Notes under the pieces: generated by a model
What the model saw: the letters and a program-made list of their open reading frames with translations, nothing else
Database searches by the model: none
Told to the model about the DNA's origin: nothing
Assembly: GCA_036651815.1 (NCBI GenBank)
Contig: JAVVXB010000051.1
Location: forward strand, 1 to 5,189
DNA: 5,189 nucleotides
DNA from: JAVVXB01 sp036651815
GTDB taxonomy: Bacteria; Bacillota; Clostridia; Christensenellales; CAG-138
Reading direction: 5' to 3'
Part shown: in pieces, positions 5,089-5,189 of the stretch
Position numbering within the stretch: the stretch's first letter is position 1
How the letters are laid out: every line of letters starts with the position of its first letter
Translations under genes and position numbers: made by a program

Positions 5089-5189
5089 CATAGATAATTT
5101 ATCAGTCATTGCTTGGTGTGTCCCATAAGCTGTTTTTCATATAAGACCATTCCTTTCAGGCACCAACGAGATATGAAACTCGAGGGGTG
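5089..5189. other. right edge, no supported gene
   Basis: On the minus strand two frames are open to the window edge and stop at 5137-5139 and 5106-5108. Either could be the last residues of a gene outside the window, but neither tail is recognisable. A 12-codon minus-strand ORF (5140-5102) with a loosely spaced AAGGA upstream is too short to support. TTGGTG (5113-5118) and CACCAA (5161-5166) are inverted, but the loop of over 40 bases makes this weak. Confidence 0.35.

Noticed and set aside
5102..5140. 12-codon minus-strand ORF upstream of the DUF488 promoter, possible leader peptide
   Set aside because: It lies upstream of the TATAAT promoter, is very short, and has only a loosely spaced AAGGA. 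No attenuator-like structure follows.

Overview
The window looks like accessory DNA from a Gram-positive bacterium of the Bacillota, probably a clostridium or a relative. The reasons are strong AGGAGG-type ribosome binding sites, a UmuC/DinB-like polymerase of the Firmicute type next to a small unnamed partner protein, and the tail of an LtrA-type group II intron at the left edge. I cannot name a genus. Three composition zones are visible by eye: an AT-rich left edge (52-235), a GC-rich forward operon (about 236-3480) and a clearly AT-rich right part (about 3480-5189) with genes on the minus strand.

Left edge: bases 1-51 fold like domain VI of a group II intron with a bulged branch-point adenosine, so the intron body lies outside the window. 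After about 185 bases without a gene comes a near-consensus sigma-70 promoter (236-264) with two 16-bp inverted repeats, which look like operators for the first gene product.

Central operon (300-3464, plus strand, closely spaced): an XRE-family repressor, an ImmA/IrrE-family zinc metalloprotease, a Y-family translesion DNA polymerase with a beta-clamp motif, and an ORF that joins a small unnamed domain of about 99 residues in frame to a SRAP (HMCES/YedK) domain. My reading is a self-contained DNA-damage-tolerance operon. The metalloprotease would inactivate the repressor after damage, as IrrE does to DdrO in Deinococcus and ImmA does to ImmR in ICEBs1. The polymerase and the SRAP protein would then handle lesion bypass and abasic sites. 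The joined ORF is the oddest point: SRAP chemistry needs a free N-terminal cysteine, and an internal ATG with a good ribosome binding site sits exactly there.

Right part: after about 320 bases with no gene, two minus-strand genes form a tightly coupled pair (ATGA overlap). They encode a DUF488 protein and an unrecognised 273-residue protein with a possible Cys/His metal site, behind their own TATAAT promoter. Their base composition differs from the central operon, so they probably arrived separately. Their function is unknown.
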